Source: DASQFQ01 sp038327685
GTDB taxonomy: Bacteria > Actinomycetota > Thermoleophilia > Solirubrobacterales > Solirubrobacteraceae
DNA length: 62,739 bases
NCBI GenBank assembly: GCA_038327685.1
Contig: JBBQLH010000007.1
Span: 1 to 62,739 of the forward strand
Direction of reading: 5' to 3'
Below the pieces are notes generated by a model. The model did no database searches and was not told the DNA's origin. It worked only from the letters and a program-made list of their open reading frames with translations. This document shows, one piece after another, positions 59,585-62,739 of this stretch (position 1 is its first letter; the number at the start of each line of letters is the position of its first letter). Made by a program: the position numbers and the translations under genes.

Positions 59585-60244
59585 GCGGGCGCCCCGGAAT
59601 CTGCGGCCAGGCACGACGGGTATGTCGCCAAGTTGACCCGCTGTGCGATCTCAAAGCCGTCGTCGATCGAGATGGCGCACGTCCCCTCGGCGCGGCCCGC
59701 CCAGCGGGCGAACGCGTCCTCGGAGGCGAAGAAGTGCACGTGGCGGCAGAAGCTCGCGCGCGTGTCGGCGCTGAAGCCGTCGTCGGGATGTCGGATCGAT
59801 AGCACCGCGCTTGCCGGCTGAACCCGCTGGACGTCGTTGGGCGTTGCCGCGAGGGTGATCGCCTCCGCGCTGGCCGGGCACGTCGACCCGACGGCGATCG
59901 AGCTCCCGATCAGGGCGGGCAGGAACAGCGTGTCCCAGGCGCACCAGGCGTGCAGCGTGCGGCCCGTCGATAGCGAGCCGGTGCGGCGTCGGTGCGAGCG
60001 TCAGGCCCCAGAACGCCTCGACGGAGCCGTTTGCATCGAGCTCGACGCCGTAGCGCGGCGCAAGCAGCTCGGCGACGTCGTGGGCCGGCACGCCGGCTTG
60101 CTCGGCAAGCCGCGCGGGTGTCACTGACTGGCCCCTGGCGAGCAGCCGGTACAGGCATAGCGCGAGTCGCTGCTGAGCCTCGTCGAGATGTGGCCGCGCC
60201 GCGGCGAGCTCCTGCGTCAGTCGCACGACGTCGGTGCGCTCCAC
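59581..60244 (-). pseudogene. merB: Organomercurial lyase copy 2, one-base insertion
   Basis: MerB-like: LCLYRLLARGQSVTPARLAE, FWGLTLAPTPHRLAIDG in the first frame. After an extra base in the C-run at 59963-59965 it continues RTLHAWCAWDTLFLPALIGS and TRASFCRHVHFFAS (catalytic Cys, Asp and second Cys present). Without the extra base the gene is intact. Divergent from arsR across a perfect dyad. Confidence 0.82.
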
Positions 60245-60266
60245 GACCGAGATTCATACCAGATTA

Positions 60267-60280
60267 TTCTGAGATCAGAA
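60267..60280. promoter_or_regulatory. ArsR operator between merB2 and arsR
   Basis: Perfect palindrome TTCTGA-GA-TCAGAA, itself inside an outer ACCAG...CTGGT pair. Centred in the 56-bp gap between divergent starts, so it can control both. Confidence 0.65.
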
Positions 60281-60300
60281 ACGCCTGGTAGGCTTCGGAA

Positions 60301-60664
60301 CGTGGGATCCGCGCTTGCCAACTCCCCATTCCGTCTCCCGGACGCCCCTGTCGAAGCGGATCTGCTCGCCAAGTACTTCCGTGTGCTCGGTGACCGCACG
60401 CGCCTTCGAGTGCTCGAGTTGGTTGCCGAGCAGGAGCGCTCCGTCGGTGAGCTCGTCGGTCTCCTCGGTGAGCCGCAGACGAAGGTCTCCAACCACCTCG
60501 CGTGTCTGCGCTGGTGCGGGTTCGTCGCCACCCGTCGTGAGCATCGCAGCATCCACTACCGCCTCGCAGACGAGCGCGTCAGCGCCGTGATCGCCCTGGC
60601 GCGCGAATTGCTGCACGACAACGCCGAGCACGTCGCCGCCTGCAAGACGGTCGACGCCAGATGA
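60301..60664 (+). CDS. ArsR-family mercury/arsenic-sensing repressor
   Basis: 120 residues from GTG 60301: DRTRLRVLELVAEQERSVGE, TKVSNHLACLRWCGFVATRR, HVAACKTVDAR. Third paralogue of the type at 3723 and 35354, sharing the CLRWC pair, but the last C-terminal Cys is absent. Divergent from merB2; followed 7 bp later by a DF-family gene. Confidence 0.85.
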
Positions 60665-60671
60665 GCGCTCG

Positions 60672-60980
60672 ATGACGATCGAGGTTCTCTACTTCGACGG
60701 CTGCCCGAGCCATGCCGCGCTGCTCCCTCATCTGCATCGACTGCTCGAGCGCGGGGGCGTGCGCATCCCCGTCGTGCAGACGAGGATCGAGGACGACGAG
60801 GCCGCCCAGGAACACTGCTTTCTCGGCTCGCCGAGCGTCCGCGTTGACGGCGAAGACGTCGAGCCAAACGCCGGCGAGCGCCGTGACTTCGGGATGAGGT
60901 GCCGGCTGTACGCCACGCCCGACGGGCTGCGCGGCACCCCCCCGGACGCGTGGATCGTCACAGCGCTCGCGCGGACGTAG
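60672..60980 (+). CDS. DF-family thioredoxin-like protein (Cys form)
   Basis: 102 residues: TIEVLYFDGCPSHAALLPHL, FLGSPSVRVDGEDVEP, YATPDGLRGTPPDAWI. It is the stand-alone Cys version of the N-terminal domain of the fusion at 2474. NCBI names this family DF (seleno)protein because some members carry Sec. Co-transcribed with ArsR; probably a metal- or thiol-binding factor. Confidence 0.78.
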   Translation: MTIEVLYFDGCPSHAALLPHLHRLLERGGVRIPVVQTRIEDDEAAQEHCFLGSPSVRVDGEDVEPNAGERRDFGMRCRLYATPDGLRGTPPDAWIVTALART

Positions 60981-61017
60981 CCTTGCGATTAGGCTGTGGC
61001 GGATCCGGTGAGTGATC

Positions 61018-61256
61018 GGCAGGACGTGCGAGCAGGCCGTCCGCAGCGCGGGCTCGCTCGAAATGGACGACGCCACGCGCGCGGACATGCGCCAGTGGAC
61101 CGGCTGCATCGGCGGCGCCCTCAGCCGCGCCGAGTTCGAAGGACCCTCAGCGACGCAGGTCTGGGCCAGATCGAGATCCGCGAGACCCATCGCGTCCATG
61201 TGCACGCGGCCTCGGCGATCATCCGCGCCCGCAAGCCGTCGCTGACGGCGAGCTGA
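61018..61256 (+). pseudogene. Arsenite methyltransferase (ArsM) C-terminal remnant
   Basis: Two frames together give MRQWTGCIGGALSRAEFEG then TLSDAGLGQIEIRETHRVHV, HAASAIIRARKP, the C-terminal end of ArsM enzymes. A frameshift lies near 61140 and the SAM-binding domain is missing. Fits an arsenic/mercury cluster under the preceding ArsR. Confidence 0.65.
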
Positions 61257-61333
61257 AGTTTTGCCACGCGGAACCCGGCACGGACCGCGGGGCGGCTCCC
61301 CTACTGATCGACGATGCCGCGGCGGCATCAACG

Positions 61334-61361
61334 AAAAGGCCCACGGCCGCCGCCGTGGGCC
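61334..61361 (-). terminator. Intrinsic terminator (leftward)
   Basis: GGCCCACGGC-cgcc-GCCGTGGGCC, a perfect 10-bp stem. Read leftward it is followed by TTTTC. It would end transcripts from the gene at 61599. Confidence 0.6.
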
Positions 61362-61469
61362 GTAACGTCCGGGAAACGCCCGCAAAGTCCGGGAAAACGC
61401 GGACGCCGAACACGTCGCCAGAAACCCAGGAATTCCCTGCAACGCGGATAGATTTAGACGTGAAGGCCG

Positions 61470-61515
61470 CACGACTGAAAATCGTGGTGTCCTCGTTTCG
61501 AGTCCCGTCTCGCCA
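61470..61515 (+). repeat. Decayed 3' half of tRNA-Phe(GAA), possible attachment remnant
   Basis: Anticodon arm CACGA-CTGAAAA-TCGTG is perfect with a GAA anticodon. GTGTC, a TTCGAGT T-loop and CTCGCC-A acceptor end follow in order, but the T-stem no longer pairs and no D-arm precedes it. Looks like an integration core left by another element. Confidence 0.5.
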
Positions 61516-61598
61516 TCTGCCGGGTCGCGGCCTTAGCAGGTGCCAATGGCCGGCGCCCGTGTCGTACGGGACGGCGAGGCGCCGTTCTGATGCGACGG

Positions 61599-62739
61599 TC
61601 AGGGGGCGGGGGAAGCTGCGTCGTCCGTCGCACGCTGGACCCCAAAGTGCGTGTAGATGACCTCGTCCATGGCGCGCTCGAACTGAGCTACGACGTACGA
61701 CGGCCGGCGTTCGTGGCCGTAGGCCTGGGAAACCCAGTTGCGAGGCGGGAACTCCTTCGCGCCCGAGCGCAGGAACTGCGAGAGCAGCTCGGGCAGGTGG
61801 CTGCCTTCCTCGGCGAGCGCGAGCAGCGATTCCAAGTCGTCGAGGTCGCAGATGATCGGGCGCTGCACGCGCACGTCGTCGACGAAGCAGCCCGGACAGC
61901 TCGATCGGAGGTGACCCCAGAGCATGGGCGTGGGCGCGATCGTGTCGCCGGCGAGGACCAGCATCGGCCAGATCTGCCTGACGATCGCCAGATCAATCTC
62001 GTCGTAACCGAGATGGCCGGCGAGTAGGTCGTTGATGCGGTCGGAGAGCTCGGTCAGCTTGCCGGCGACCGCGCGCTCCACGAAGTCTTCCAGCGCGGCT
62101 GAGCTCGCGTCGGTCCGCGCTTGCAGGGACATGCGGCCCGAGTACACCTCGATCAGCACCAGATCCGGGCCGGACGCGATCGCTACGTCAGGGCCGTCGC
62201 GGCGGTCACGGCCGACATGAAACTCGACCTCGCCGTGGACTCGCACGGCACCGGCGGCATCGGCGTTGAGCAGCGACCGGCGCACCAGGCGGAGCACGTA
62301 CTGCTCGCCGAGCGCGCCAGCGAAGGTCAGGAACCGGCTGCGCGCTCGGCGAGCCTCGGCGTCGTTTAGGCCGTGGCTCCTGCTGCGTGATGCCGCGCGC
62401 AGGTTCCGGGTCTGGTGCCGCGTGCATGATCAGCAGCCGCTGCAAGACGAGCACCAGTCGCAGATCGAATACCAGGTGCGCGGGGTCTTCGGCCACGAAC
62501 CGTCGGACGCGAGCCAACCCCGCGGGCCAGAAGATTTCCGCCGCGAGCCTGAGATGCAGCTGCGCGTCGCGAGGGTGGTGGTAGACCTCGGCGGCCAGCA
62601 CCGACGACAGCTGCATCGCCGGTTCGAACGGGACCTCTCGAAGGAGTTCGATCACTTCAGGCAACGTCCCAGCGGGATAGCCGAGATCCGCAGTGCCTGG
62701 CGCGACCAGGAGCATGTCGCTCGGTTGCGGTGCTGCGGA
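61599..62739 (-). pseudogene. Large hypothetical protein, frameshifted, runs to window edge
   Basis: Two frames join near 62400. The first reads LPEVIELLREVPFEPAMQLS, AEVYHHPRDAQLHLRLAAEI, FVAEDPAHLVFDLRLVLVLQ. The second reads LNDAEARRARSRFLTFAGAL, GPDLVLIEVYSGRMSLQART, IICDLDDLESLLALAEEGSH. No domain recognised; no membrane segment. ATG 62715 is a possible start but the frame is open to the edge. The shift may be an assembly indel. Confidence 0.5.

Noticed and set aside
60672..60980. Second DF-family gene as selenoprotein
   Set aside because: It has Cys (FDGCPSH) and no in-frame stop, so it is the Cys form.

Overview
The window is very GC-rich, with tightly packed genes that often overlap by ATGA or GTGA. 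It carries ArsR-type mercury regulators, actinobacterial-style plasmid genes, CopCD, BlaI and Lgt paralogues. This points to an actinobacterium, probably of the Thermoleophilia/Solirubrobacterales type; the taxon is my inference. No rRNA gene, complete tRNA gene or CRISPR array was seen.

Layout. (1) About 0-30 kb looks like a genomic island. It is bounded by two direct repeats of the 3' half of a tRNA-Arg(ACG) gene (1588-1629 and 29612-29653). Each repeat sits beside a damaged tyrosine integrase gene on its left. Cargo includes an ArsR/MerT-like/DF-rhodanese-CBS operon, membrane proteins, a permease, an alpha/beta hydrolase, a radical SAM/CDP-alcohol transferase-like pair, DUF3179 and peroxiredoxin-like proteins, a YnjBCD-type ABC transporter, TVP38/NrtS/flavin reductase, an ECF sigma factor flanked by two zinc-finger anti-sigma proteins, and a TlpA-CcdA-DsrE block. 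(2) 29.9-35.8 kb is a leftward mercury operon: ArsR, MerT-like, MerA (frameshifted), two membrane proteins, Lgt, MerB and a second flavin disulfide reductase. (3) 36-44.7 kb is a plasmid/ICE-like module (Int, Xis/HTH, sigma, ArdC, ParB). A 3.1 kb insertion carrying a second ArdC and an ABC-2 exporter splits one ArdC gene. (4) 45-55.6 kb is a copper/thiol-redox region (SCO1-like, Lgt, TlpA-CcdA, BlaI-BlaR, CopCD-TlpA, permease-YHS, BNR protein). Its promoters share a TACTA-N7-TAGTA dyad. (5) 55.7-62.7 kb has an IS110 element, an ArsR/CDF metal-efflux pair, an ankyrin/MerB cluster divergent from ArsR-DF, an arsM remnant, a tRNA-Phe-like fragment and an unknown gene running to the window edge.

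Main observations. Two genes on the minus strand contain an in-frame TGA exactly where a redox cysteine is expected: a DF-rhodanese-CBS fusion and a UxxC peroxiredoxin-like protein. In both, the TGA is followed by an 8-bp hairpin with a 3-nt G-starting loop 20-21 nt downstream, matching the bacterial SECIS layout, so both are candidate selenoproteins. Two other genes (the left integrase and the ParB-like gene) each contain a short segment whose protein homology is on the opposite strand, that is, an intragenic microinversion. Three plasmid-type genes share GC-rich hairpin leaders. Several genes (permease 6.7 kb, merA, SCO1-like, merB2, the right-edge gene, arsM remnant) are broken by single-base shifts. 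These may be real decay or residual assembly indels.
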